Positions 44,101 through 54,679 of a stretch of DNA of 64,000 nt are shown piece after piece. The notes under the pieces were generated by a model. The model saw only the letters and a program-made list of their open reading frames with translations. It ran no database searches and had not been told where the DNA came from. Source of the DNA: Prostheceraeus crozeri (taxonomy: Eukaryota; Platyhelminthes; Polycladida; Euryleptidae); assembly GCA_907163375.1 (NCBI GenBank), contig CAJQUW010012947.1, positions 43,624 through 107,623 of the forward strand. Direction: 5' to 3'. How positions within the stretch are numbered: position 1 is the first letter of the stretch; the number at the start of each line of letters is the position of its first letter. Both the position numbers and the translations under genes were made by a program.

Positions 44101-46850
44101 ATTCTTCAGATCAACACCGAAGTCTGGAAACAAGAATCACTGCAATCGACACATTTCACGCATTGCTACACTACCTAGAACATTGCCTAGTCAGTGATAA
44201 ATATTTTCCTTTTGACATTGGATGAGCTCACGCGAATGCGAAGAAAAGTACATGAAACAGCTTGCTCGTCTGTTTATCCTATATGAATGCATTCTTCAGA
44301 TCAACACCAATCTGGAAACAAGAATCAATGCAATCGACACATTTCACGCATTGCTACACTACCTAGAACATTGCCTAGTCAGTGATAAATATTTTCCTTT
44401 TGACATTGGATGACCTCACGCGAATGCGAAGAAGAGTACATGAAACAGCTTGCTCGTCTGTTTATCCTATATGAATGCATTCCGCAGATCAACACCGAAG
44501 TCTGGAAACAAGAATCACTGCAATCGACACATTTCACGCATTGCTACACTACCTAGAGCATTGCCTAGTCTGTCACAAGAACTCTCCATTTTGAGCGACA
44601 TGACCTCGCGCGAATGCGAAGAAAAGTACATGAAACAGCTTCCTCGTCTGTTTATCCTATATGAATGCATTCTTCAGATCAACACCAAAGTCTGGAAACA
44701 AGAATCAATGCAATCGACACATTTCACGCATTGCTACACTACCTAGAACATTGCCTAGTCTGCGATAAATATTTTCCTTTTGACATTGGATGAGCTCACG
44801 CGAATGCGAAGAAAAGTACATGAAACAGCTTGCTCGTCTGTTTATCCTATATGAATGCATTCTTCAGATCAACACCGAAGTCTGGAAACAAGAATCACTG
44901 CAATCGACACATTTCACGCATTGCTACACTACCTAGAACATTGCCTAGTCTGTCACAAGAACTCTCCATTTTGAGCGACATGACCTCGCGCGAATGCGAA
45001 GAAAAGTACATGAAACAGCTTCCTCGTCCGTTTATCCTATATGAATGCATTCTTCAGTCTGGAACACCAAAGTCTGGAAACAAGAATCAATGCAATCGAC
45101 ACATTTCACGCATTGCTACACTACCTAGAACATTGCCTAGTCAGTGATAAATATTTTAGTTTTGACATTGGATGACCTCACGCGAATGCGAAGAAAAGTA
45201 CATGAAACAGCTTGCTCGTCTGTTTATCCTATATGAATGCATTCTTCAGATCAACACCGAAGTCTGGAAACAAGAATCACTGCAATCGACACATTTCACG
45301 CATTGCTACACTACCTAGAACATTGCCTAGTCAGTGATAAATATTTTAGTTTTGACATTGGATGACCTCACGCGAATGCGAAGAAGAGTACATGAAACAG
45401 CTTCCTCGTCTGTTTATCCTATATGAATGCATTTTTCAGATCAACACCGAAGTCTGGAAACAAGAATCACTGCAATCGACACATTTCACGCATTGCTACA
45501 CTACCTAGAACATTGCCTAGTCAGTGATAAATATTTTAGTTTTGACATTGGATGACCTCACGCGAATGCGAAGAAAAGTACATGAAACAGCTTCCTCGTC
45601 TGTTTATCCTATATGAATGCATTCTTCAGATCAACACCAAAGTCTGGAAACAAGAATCAATGCAATCGACACATTTCACGCATTGCTACACTACCTAGAA
45701 CATTGCCTAGTCTGCGATAAATATTTTCCTTTTGACATTGGATGAGCTCACGCGAATGCGAAGAAAAGTACATGAAACAGCTTGCTCGTCTGTTTATCCT
45801 ATATGAATGCATTCTTCAGATCAACACCGAAGTCTGGAAACAAGAATCACTGCAATCGACACATTTCACGCATTGCTACACTACCTAGAACATTGCCTAG
45901 TCTGTCACAAGAACTCTCCATTTTGAGCGACATGACCTCGCGCGAATGCGAAGAAAAGTACATGAAACAGCTTCCTCGTCCGTTTATCCTATATGAATGC
46001 ATTCTTCAGTCTGGAACACCAAAGTCTGGAAACAAGAATCAATGCAATCGACACATTTCACGCATTGCTACACTACCTAGAACATTGCCTAGTCAGTGAT
46101 AAATATTTTCCTTTTGACATTGGATGAGCTCATGCGAATGCGAAGAAAAGTACATGAAACAGCTTCCTCGTCTGTTTATCCTATATGAATGCATTCTTCA
46201 GATCAACACCGAAGTCTGGAAACAAGAATCACTGCAATCGACACATTTCACGCATTGCTACACTACCTAGAACATTGCCTAGTCAGTGATAAATATTTTC
46301 CTTTTGACATTGGATGAGCTCACGCGAATGCGAAGAAAAGTACATGAAACAGCTTGCTCGTCTGTTTATCCTATATGAATGCATTCTTCAGATCAACACC
46401 AATCTGGAAACAAGAATCAATGCAATCGACACATTTCACGCATTGCTACACTACCTAGAACATTGCCTAGTCAGTGATAAATATTTTCCTTTTGACATTG
46501 GATGACCTCACGCGAATGCGAAGAAGAGTACATGAAACAGCTTGCTCGTCTGTTTATCCTATATGAATGCATTCCGCAGATCAACACCGAAGTCTGGAAA
46601 CAAGAATCACTGCAATCGACACATTTCACGCATTGCTACACTACCTAGAGCATTGCCTAGTCTGTCACAAGAACTCTCCATTTTGAGCGACATGACCTCG
46701 CGCGAATGCGAAGAAAAGTACATGAAACAGCTTCCTCGTCTGTTTATCCTATATGAATGCATTCTTCAGATCAACACCGAAGTCTGGAAACAAGAATCAC
46801 TGCAATCGACACATTTCACGCATTGCTACACTACCTAGTCAGTGATAAAT
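41141..46850. repeat. 190-bp satellite array, mixed part with higher-order blocks
   Basis: From 41140 a variant monomer appears in which the GTGATAAATATTTT...GACATTGGATGA segment is replaced by a GTCACAAGAACTCTCCATTT type segment followed by GAGCGACATGAC. It occurs near 41144, 41900, 42288, 43810, 44570, 44950, 45901 and 46667. Monomers with a 2-bp loss (CACCAATCTGG near 41641, 44307 and 46397) or a 2-bp gain (CTTCAGTCTGGAACACC) also occur. One block, about 41556-42484, recurs at 44222-45147 and, at least in part, at 46314-46838. The spacing is 2666 and 2092 bp, close to 14 and 11 monomers. This is a higher-order repeat pattern. Confidence 0.93.
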
Positions 46851-47405
46851 ATTTTAGTTCTGATATTGCATGACCTCACGCGAATGCGAAGAAAAGTACA
46901 TGAAACAGCTTCCTCGTCTGTTTATCCTATATGAATGCATTCTTCAGATCAACACCGAAGTCTGGAAACAAGAATCACTGCAATCGACACATTTCACGCA
47001 TTGCTACACTACCTAGAACATTGCCTAGTCTGCGATAAATATTTTAGTTTTGACATTGGATGACCTCACGCGAATGCGAAGAAAAGTACATGAAACAGCT
47101 TCCTCGTCTGTTTATCCTATATGAATGCATTCTTCAGATCAACATCAATGTCTGGGAACAAGAATCACTGCAATCGACACATTTCACGCATTGCTACACT
47201 ACCTAGTCAGTGATGAATATTGACGTTCTGATATTGCATGACCTCACGCGAATGCGAAGAAAAGTACATCAAACCAACTCGTCTTCTGTAAATCGTATAT
47301 GAATGCATTCTTCAGATCAACAACAAGGTCTGAAAACAAGAATCAAAGCAATGGACACATTTCACGCATTTTTGCACCACCTAGAACATTGCCTAGTCTG
47401 TGATA
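46851..47405. repeat. Decaying right edge of the 190-bp satellite
   Basis: Here the monomers shorten and diverge: one lacks the AGAACATTGC step before AGTCAGTGATAA, the next reads AACATCAATGTCTGGGAACA, and the last (about 47270-47405) is about 80-85% alike by eye. The final monomer runs without a break into single-copy sequence, GATAGAGCTGCTGGAAGCTG. This is how the edge of an old satellite looks, and it suggests the unit grew from the single-copy DNA at this edge. Confidence 0.85.
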
Positions 47406-49522
47406 GAGCTGCTGGAAGCTGCTGGAGTGGATTGCGTCCTCCTAATGAATTATCAATGCGTGAAGAAGCACACTTCCCGAAAAAGAGTCGTTGCCGTCTG
47501 GCGGTGAGTTATATCAATTACCGTTTCTTCTTTGAAAGACATTGCAGAAAGGGTTCCATTCAAGGGCGGATTATGTGCAACTCCATTTTCATGTACTGAC
47601 ACTTTTGGATTACATTCAATAACTATTATGGCCAATAATATGTGTAAGATTTCTCTTATGTTATAGCTATTCGTAGGCACCGAGTAGAAAAGTTATTAGC
47701 TTGTCTGAATTATTGCAACTCTGAACGGGAATGGGGCAAGACTGATTTTGAGTGTGATAGAAATTTGCGGTAGGAAAGAGACCTTAGTTCCCAAGGAAAT
47801 TTTACAAGTAATGGAGTCAAGCAAAGGTATTATGACATGCAATGCATCATGTATGCCAATGGAAATACATTCGACATTCATGATTATTATGTCACGATGA
47901 AACCAAGATGAAATAATTATGTCTATCAATTATTGAATTAGTTAGAAAGAAATTCCATTTCTAAGTGCAACATGACATTGGTTTCATGGCACTGAAAAAC
48001 AAGTGAAGGAATTTTATCACAGCATCTAATAGTTCTATTAAGAGGTGGGCTCTTTTCGATGAAACATGGTACTTATTTATTCACTATCCATCTCTACATA
48101 ATAATTCTAACTGAGAACTAAGAATTTCTCATGTTTTATATGTCATATCGTTTTCGTTTCAGATATGCAGTTTTACAGCTGCCTATAGCCTAAACTTGTT
48201 CGGAAGTTTGATGGAATGAGTTGAACTGTCAGACCTTCCGATCATGTAATGGCGTATATGGCATTATGCATCTGCTCCACAGCTGCCTGTAGCCTGAGCT
48301 TGTTCTGAAGTTTGATAGAACGAGTTAAACTGTCAGACCTTCTGTGCATGTAATGGCGTATATGGCGTTATACATCATCATTTTTTGTTGCGTATGCTGA
48401 TTCTGAGTTATTTCATTTATGTATAACATCATGTATTTCATTTGTGTATATTTTTGTTATTTCATTTATTCATAACGTAAAATGTGCTTCTTAAGTAATA
48501 CTGATTCACATTTGAGCAAATTAGGTTCCTGCTTTCCTGTCTGTAAGATGATGAGATATTGCTTTCATATGACGCGTTAATGATCAAATTGCTGTTTCTA
48601 CTTTCAGATGTAGATGCCAATACATATCCTTTAGATTTAGCCCTATCGGTAAAGATGTGCGTGTGTCGTATCAATATCGAATGTAACTGATCTTAGAGTC
48701 GCCTTACTGGAAATGTAAATAGGAACATGTTGCCGTTTTTGTGCGATGGAACTGTCATGTCATAAACTGTAGCTACTTCAATGATTTTAATCATCAGCTG
48801 AAATCCAAGACCTTATTCCAATAAGATAATTAGATGAAAATAATTCCCTCTCCTCTATCCTCAATTTTACGATTGAAGAGTTTGACTTTCGGAAGAAGAC
48901 ACACAAAAATACAAATTATTAGTACATTGATATTAGTACATTAGTACATCGTATTTTTGGCTTTGAATATCACTGGGCGACTTCGGAAGTTTATGCAAAT
49001 TCCAGCAAGTGAATTTCAGTTGTTTGAGAACACCGTATATCTTCTAATAGAACCCGGGGGTTCTATTAATTCATGTTGCTCTTACCCAGGTTCTATTTAA
49101 TTACATTAAAAATTTATCGACAGAGACATGATATGAACCAACATTCGGTGAACCTACATAAAAATGCCGGCCTATTATATGACGGATCTCGCTACTACTA
49201 GTACAGTATGGCGTATTTTATACCTTTCTTACATACGCCTGATATCTTGAGAAGCCTAGATATTCTTGCAGCATACTTACTCTAACATCATTATTGAACA
49301 CTACATCTCGTATTTATCTATTGTCTAATTTCTGTTTCTGGTGTCCGTCTTTATATACTTATTATACGTATGGAAGTCATAGAAACCCACTCACTACAAG
49401 AAATTCGAAAAAAGGAATTGTTCCAGTTATGAAAATCTGTCTCTCGGTACATCTAGAGAACAAAATGTGTTATTCCAACGTGTTCCCAACCTTGTTGTTT
49501 GACATAGTGCAATCTAGATAGT
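47406..49522. other. Single-copy DNA between the two satellites, with a 104-bp tandem duplication
   Basis: The first 100 bp continue an open frame from the last 190-bp monomer (RIKAMDTFHAFLHHLEHC into REEAHFPKKSRCRLA) up to a donor-like GCG|GTGAGT near 47502. It may be the remains of an exon. At 48176-48385, CAGCTGCCTATAGCCTAAAC and its neighbour CAGCTGCCTGTAGCCTGAGC begin two tandem copies of about 104 bp, roughly 87% alike by eye. I see nothing else. Confidence 0.5.
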
Positions 49523-52018
49523 GATGTCTAGATAATCTCTGAGCTGAATGCTTTGCTGGGGTAGAGTGCTTTGAAAAATGCAGCTATCTGTCGTCTTGGG
49601 TGTGTTGATTTCCGATTCTCACACGTTTCAGATGTTGAAGTTGTACATAACTCGATGAAATCTCATTCGAAATAGACTTTGACTGTCTGATGTGTGTCTC
49701 AAGTATTTTCAAATGATGTCTAGACGATCTCAGAGCTGAATGCTTTGCTGGGATAGAGTGCTTTTAAAAATGCAGCTATCTGTCGTCTTGAGTGTGTTGA
49801 TTTCCGACTCTCACACGTTTCAGATGTTGAAGTTGTACATAACTCGATGAAATCCCATTCGAAATAGACTTTGACTGTCTGATGCGTGTCTCAAGTATTT
49901 TCAAATGATGTCTAGAAGATCTCTGAGCTGAATGCTTTGCTGGGGTAGAGTGCTTTCATAAATTCAGCTATCTGTCGTCTTGAGTGTGTTGATTTCCGAC
50001 TCTCACACGTTTCAGATGTTGAAGTTGTACATAACTCGATGAAATCTCATTCGAAATAGACTTTGACTGTCTGATGTGTGTCTCAAGTAATTTCAAATGA
50101 TGTCTAGATAATCTCTGAGCTGAATGCTTTGCTGGGGTAGAGTGCTTTGAAAAATGCAGCTATCTGTCGTCTTGAGTGTGTTGATTTCCGACTCTCACAC
50201 GTTTCAGATGTTGAAGTTGTACATAACTCGATGAAATCTCATTCGAAATAGACTTTGACTGTCTGATGTGTGTCTCAAGTAATTTCAAATGATGTCTAGA
50301 AGATCTCTGAGCTGAATGCTTTGCTGGGGTAGAGTGCTTTTAAAAATGCAGCTATCTGTCGTCTTGAGTGTGTTGATTTCCGACTCTCACACGTTTCAGA
50401 TGTTGAAGTTGTACATAACTCGATGAAATCCCATTCGAAATAGACTTTGACTGTCTGATGCGTGTCTCAAGTATTTTCAAATGATGTCTAGATAATCTCT
50501 GAGCTGAATGGTTTGCTGGGGTTGAGTGCTTTGAAAAATGCAGCTATCTGTCGTCTTGAGTGTGTTGATTTCCGACTCTCACACGTTTCAGATGTTGAAG
50601 TTGTACATAACTCGATGAAATCTCATTCGAAATAGACTTTGACTGTCTGATGTGTGTCTCAAGTAATTTCAAATGATGTCTAGATAATCTCTGAGCTGAA
50701 TGGTTTGCTGGGGTTGAGTGCTTTGAAAAATGCAGCTATCTGTCGTCTTGAGTGTGTTGATTTCCGACTCTCACACGTTTCAGATGTTGAAGTTGTACAT
50801 AACTCGATGAAATCTCATTCGAAATAGACTTTGACTGTCTGATGTGTGTCTCAAGTATTTTCAAATGATGTCTAGATAATCTCTGAGCTGAATGCTTTGC
50901 TGGGGTAGAGTGCTTTGAAAAATGCAGCTATCTGTCGTCTTGAGTGTGTTGATTTCCGATTCTCACACGTTTCAGATGTTGAAGTTGTACATAACTCGAT
51001 GAAATCTCATTCGAAATAGACTTTGACTGTCTGATGTGTGTCTCAAGTATTTTCAAATGATGTTTGGATAATCTCTGAGCTGAATGCTTTGCTGGGATAG
51101 AGTGCTTTGAAAAATGCAGCTATCTGTCGTCTTGAGTGTGTTGATTTCCGATTCTCACACGTTTCAGATGTTGAAGTTGTACATAACTCGATGAAATCTC
51201 ATTCGAAATAGACTTTGACTGTCTGATGTGTGTCTCAAGTATTTTCAAATGATGTCTAGAAGATCTCTGAGCTGAATGCTTTGCTGGGATAGAGTGCTTT
51301 CATAAATTCAGCTATCTGTCGTCTTGAGTGTGTTGATTTCCGACTCTCACACGTTTCAGATGTTGAAGTTGTACATAACTCGATGAAATCCCATTCGAAA
51401 TAGACTTTGACTGTCTGATGCGTGTCTCAAGTATTTTCAAATGATGTTTGGATAATCTCTGAGCTGAATGCTTTGCTGGGATAGAGTGCTTTGAAAAATG
51501 CAGCTATCTGTCGTCTTGAGTGTGTTGATTTCCGACTCTCACACGTTTCAGATGTTGAAGTTGTACATAACTCGATGAAATCTTATTCGAAATAGACTTT
51601 GACTGTCTGATGTGTGTCTCAAGTATTTTCAAATGATGTTTAGATAATCTCTGAGCTGAATGCTTTGCTGGGATAGAGTGCTTTGAAAAATGCAGCTATC
51701 TGTCGTCTCGAGTGTGTTGATTTCCGATTCTCACACGTTTCAGATGTTGAAGTTGTACATAACTCGATGAAATCTCATTCGAAATAGACTTTGACTGTCT
51801 GATGTGTGTCTCAAGTAATTTCAAATGATGTCTAGAAGATCTCTGAGCTGAATAGTTTGCTGGGATAGAGTGCTTTGAAAAATGCAGCTATCTGTCGTCT
51901 TGAGTGTGTTGATTTCCGACTCTCACACGTTTCAGATGTTGAAGTTGTACATAACTCGATGAAATCTCATTCGAAATAGACTTTGACTGTCTGATGTGTG
52001 TCTCAAGTAATGTCAAAT
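49523..52018. repeat. 192-bp satellite array, 13 exact-length monomers
   Basis: GATGTCTAGA(T/A)(A/G)ATCTC and its variants recur at 49523, 49715, 49907, 50099 and so on to 52019, always 192 bp apart, with no net indel. Monomers are about 97% alike, differing at recurring sites: GTCTAGATAAT/GTCTAGAAGAT/GTTTGGATAAT, GGGGTAG/GGGATAG, AGTATTTT/AGTAATTT and TGTGTGTC/TGCGTGTC. The GCTTTCATAAATTCAGC variant occurs at about 49957 and 51299, seven monomers apart. The unit is unrelated to the 190-bp satellite. All frames carry stops, so it is non-coding. Confidence 0.95.
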
Positions 52019-52200
52019 GATGTCGAGAATATCCCTGGGCTGAATATTATGTTGATGTAGCATAATGAGTATATACCAGTCTTCTTCTCTTTTTGCTGAT
52101 GCTGTTTTCCCGATTTTGCGTTTTTGTTTTTTGTTGAAGTTGTCTGCAGCTCGATGAAATCATTTCAGGTACATGCTTGTGTCTATTTGACTCAATGTCT
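52019..52200. repeat. Decaying right edge of the 192-bp satellite
   Basis: The last unit starts as a clear monomer (GATGTCGAGAATATCCCTGG) and then drifts, but still shows TTGTTGAAGTTGTCTGCAGC and CTCGATGAAATCATTTCAG at the expected places. Beyond about 52200 no monomer can be traced. Confidence 0.75.
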
Positions 52201-52775
52201 CGGATTCGTTGATCGGAGCTGAGTCGACTGCCTGTTTTTCTCCTGGATTGACCTTGTTTCCATTTGAATTTGATTTTATGCTGAAATGCTCCATAATAGT
52301 TGAAATCAACGTGTACGTCCAGGAAATCCACACCTTACTCTATGATCTGATATGAGAGTCGATTTAATTATTATTGATGTCGATTTCCTGTTTTTCATCC
52401 GATCATGATAGGAATTTCAAATAGCTCTCTCTTGAATTCTACAGTTGCGACTGAGCTCATGGTTGCTGACATTAATCAAACAATTATTGTCAACGTTATG
52501 AACGTCCGTATTAATATTTTTAGAGCATTTTTTGTGGTTGTAGATTTCCGGTGGGTTGTCGACTTCCTGTTTCTACAATTATATGTGTGAGAGCTAAGGA
52601 TTGGCGAAAAATTCCTTAAGTTCAGAGTACAATTACGAAGTCAAACTTAAGTCTTTTCCATGAGTATTTTATATAAATTGACAGAGAAATTTCTGAAGTT
52701 TCTTTTGCAATTTGTCGCATGTTTCTAGGTAGCGTACTTTTTCTGCTAGAGGACTTTATGTATTTTTTTGTCATC
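52201..52775. other. Non-coding DNA, nothing recognised
   Basis: Single-copy sequence between the satellite edge and a pogo-like relic. No open frame here has a motif. Confidence 0.4.
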
Positions 52776-53106
52776 TTTTACTCCGCTTGCCTAATTTGGA
52801 CACTTTTTCAATGAATGACGACCCCACTTGCCTAATTATGGACAGTTTTATAAAAAATCTTTTTGATGTAGTTTTTTCTGATAAGTTCGAGTCATATGAT
52901 AGAGCCTTGAATGGGATACGAGATTCGCCTCGATGTGCTGTGCCAACAAGAAACAATAGAACAAGAGAATTGAGCTGATGATGCCTGCCGTCGATGGTCG
53001 TTGTCATTAACAACGATGACGTCGAACTGATTTGTCTATTCACATCCCATAATAAGGAGGACTGGCTCTCTCTCTCTTTACACTATTCCTCGATAGCTGT
53101 ACTGAC

Positions 53107-53304
53107 ATGAAGCCGAAGAGAAAGGAACGGAGTCAAGAGAATATGCAAGAGGCACTAGAAGATGCCAACGAGCAGTTCGCACAGAGTCAGTGTTCAAGCA
53201 AAGAAGTAGCGATAAGTAAGTCACAAAATTATCGATGTTCCAATCGTAAATCCAATCGAAGAGGTAGTTTCGGAAATCGAATGCGACACAAATCCACCCG
53301 ATGA
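53107..53304 (+). pseudogene. Pogo-like transposase, N-terminal DNA-binding fragment
   Basis: The frame starts MKPKRKERSQENMQEALEDA. This matches the start of the pipsqueak-type helix-turn-helix of pogo/Tigger/jerky-like transposases (.RKR..RS.E.M..A...V......S.R.AA......). Only the first helix and part of the second are recognisable. The rest of the domain and all of the DDE core are lost. A second frame (about 53235-53440) reads NPIEEVVSEIECDTNPPDDP and continues as acidic linker. Confidence 0.65.
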
Positions 53305-53439
53305 CCCAGTCGTGAATCATGTTGAAGAGCCATCGTGTATGAGTGACAGTCCTATGAACATCACCGAAAGTCGAGCAGATGAAACTGTTGTTGATAATGA
53401 TGGTTCCTCATACCTCGTACTGGAATCAAGTACACACGT

Positions 53440-53778
53440 ATGGAGCCTCAAACATCGACTGGAGAAATTTCCTTTACAGAGTTGCTGCAGCTCCCCATAC
53501 AGTCAAGTCGGAAAGCAGCTCAAGATGCCTTCAAGCGAATGAGAGAGCCTGCTTTACTCGCTAGCTACCGTTTCAATGTTAATGTCAATGAAACACCATC
53601 AACATCAAGCGTTCAAACGGATGAAAGTACATGTCCTCAATGTCTGATCTCATACTACAATGATGCAAGCGGAGATGACTGGCTCCAGTGCATGGAGTGT
53701 CAGAGGTGGGAGCATGCAAAATGCGGTGGAAAAAGTACTATCGGAACATTGTACGGCATGTGTCAGAAACGTTATTGA
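53440..53778 (+). pseudogene. Pogo-like transposase, C-terminal region with PHD-like zinc finger
   Basis: The frame gives ISFTELLQLPIQSSRKAAQD, typical of the region after the DDE core (F.E.L.LP......R). It then gives CPQCLISYYNDASGDDWLQC, MECQRWEHAKCGG and MCQKRY. The pattern C-x2-C...W-x2-C-x2-C-x2-W-x-H-x2-C is a PHD/RING-like finger found at the C-terminus of many invertebrate Tigger-type transposases. The final Cys pair is incomplete (one Cys in MCQKRY). One frame change separates it from the upstream linker near 53430-53450. Confidence 0.75.
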
Positions 53779-54199
53779 CTTCCTGACGAAATGGCTTGAC
53801 TGAATTTCATTGACAGAGTTTGACTAGTCCTATGCTATACGTACATCAATATAATCAATACGAAGTTGGATAACCTTTTTTACTTTCTCAATTCATAATT
53901 TCAGATGGTGATCGAGACTTTTTTGGACTTAATGTTCGTGTCTTACTGCTTGATAAGCAACAAAATAAGTGTCCATATTTAGGCAAGTAGTGTCCATAAT
54001 TAGGAAAGTGGAGTGTTCAATTTAGGCAAGTGAGATGTAATGCTTTAGATAGGGTGTAGTCAAAAGTGTCCGAATTAGGAAAGTTTACCCTATCCAGTGC
54101 ACTGATGTTCCGTTGAGGTCATTTAACAACTAAAACCATTGATGTCGTCTGATCTTCGCACTATATTCGAACTTCAAGTTTTGAATTTTAATTGACCTC

Positions 54200-54660
54200 T
54201 TATAATTTCAATTATCAAATGGTAAGATCTGAAAAGATCTTATTTTGCAAAAGATAAGACTTAGTAAGAAGTCTGGTACTTTCTGGTCAGGAAATTTAAG
54301 ATCTATGATAAGTTCTGATCAGACTTTGCAAGAATCTGATCAGACTTAATAAGACTTAGCAAGTCATTTCGTATAGTGAATTGGCTTTGGCATGCTTATT
54401 AGCGAGCATTCATTCATTTTGATATCCAACTTGTTGCATACTACTAGGAGAGTCATCTCGGTAGTTCATATATTTTGAGTCGACACCAAAGATATTTATA
54501 ATGCTCTTTATATATGCCCTTTATAAGCCCTAAAGATATTATATATCATAAAGCTACCAAAGATATTTATAATGCCCTTTATGTATTTATAATTTTGGAT
54601 ATTTATAAAGCCCTTTATAATATTAAATATCTTTGGTCGACACTCTACCTATATATCCCG
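54200..54660. repeat. Degenerate short A+T-rich repeats
   Basis: 54205-54365 is built from diverged 'GATCTGA...AAGACTTA' words. 54485-54640 is built from 'AAAGATATTTATAATGCCCT' type words, about 20-40 bp apart. They border the hAT MITE on its left side. This is simple-sequence-like expansion rather than a defined element. Confidence 0.55.
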
Positions 54661-54679
54661 ATATTCTATGCCCTACTCT

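Larger units (their letters stand above)
52776..54093 (+). mobile_element. Pogo/Tigger-like transposon relic with internal deletion
   Basis: The ends share an inverted motif: TTGCCTAATTTGGACACTTT at the left, and the complement of AAAGTGTCCGAATTAGGAAA at the right. Both carry a second sub-terminal copy (CTTGCCTAATTATGGACA; TGTCCATAATTAGGAAAG). Between them lie the two ends of a transposase gene: an N-terminal helix-turn-helix start and a C-terminal region with a zinc finger. The whole catalytic DDE core is missing, so this is an internally deleted, non-autonomous copy. Confidence 0.7.

Noticed and set aside
35779-47405. The many 60-105 codon open frames inside the 190-bp array as a tandem gene family
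   Set aside because: The unit is 190 bp, so frames shift from monomer to monomer. Open stretches arise by chance from the same sequence in different frames. Only the relation to the single-copy edge is kept as a hypothesis.
35779-52018. CRISPR array
   Set aside because: The repeated units are 190 and 192 bp with no short repeat/spacer alternation and no cas-like genes. The DNA is eukaryotic satellite.
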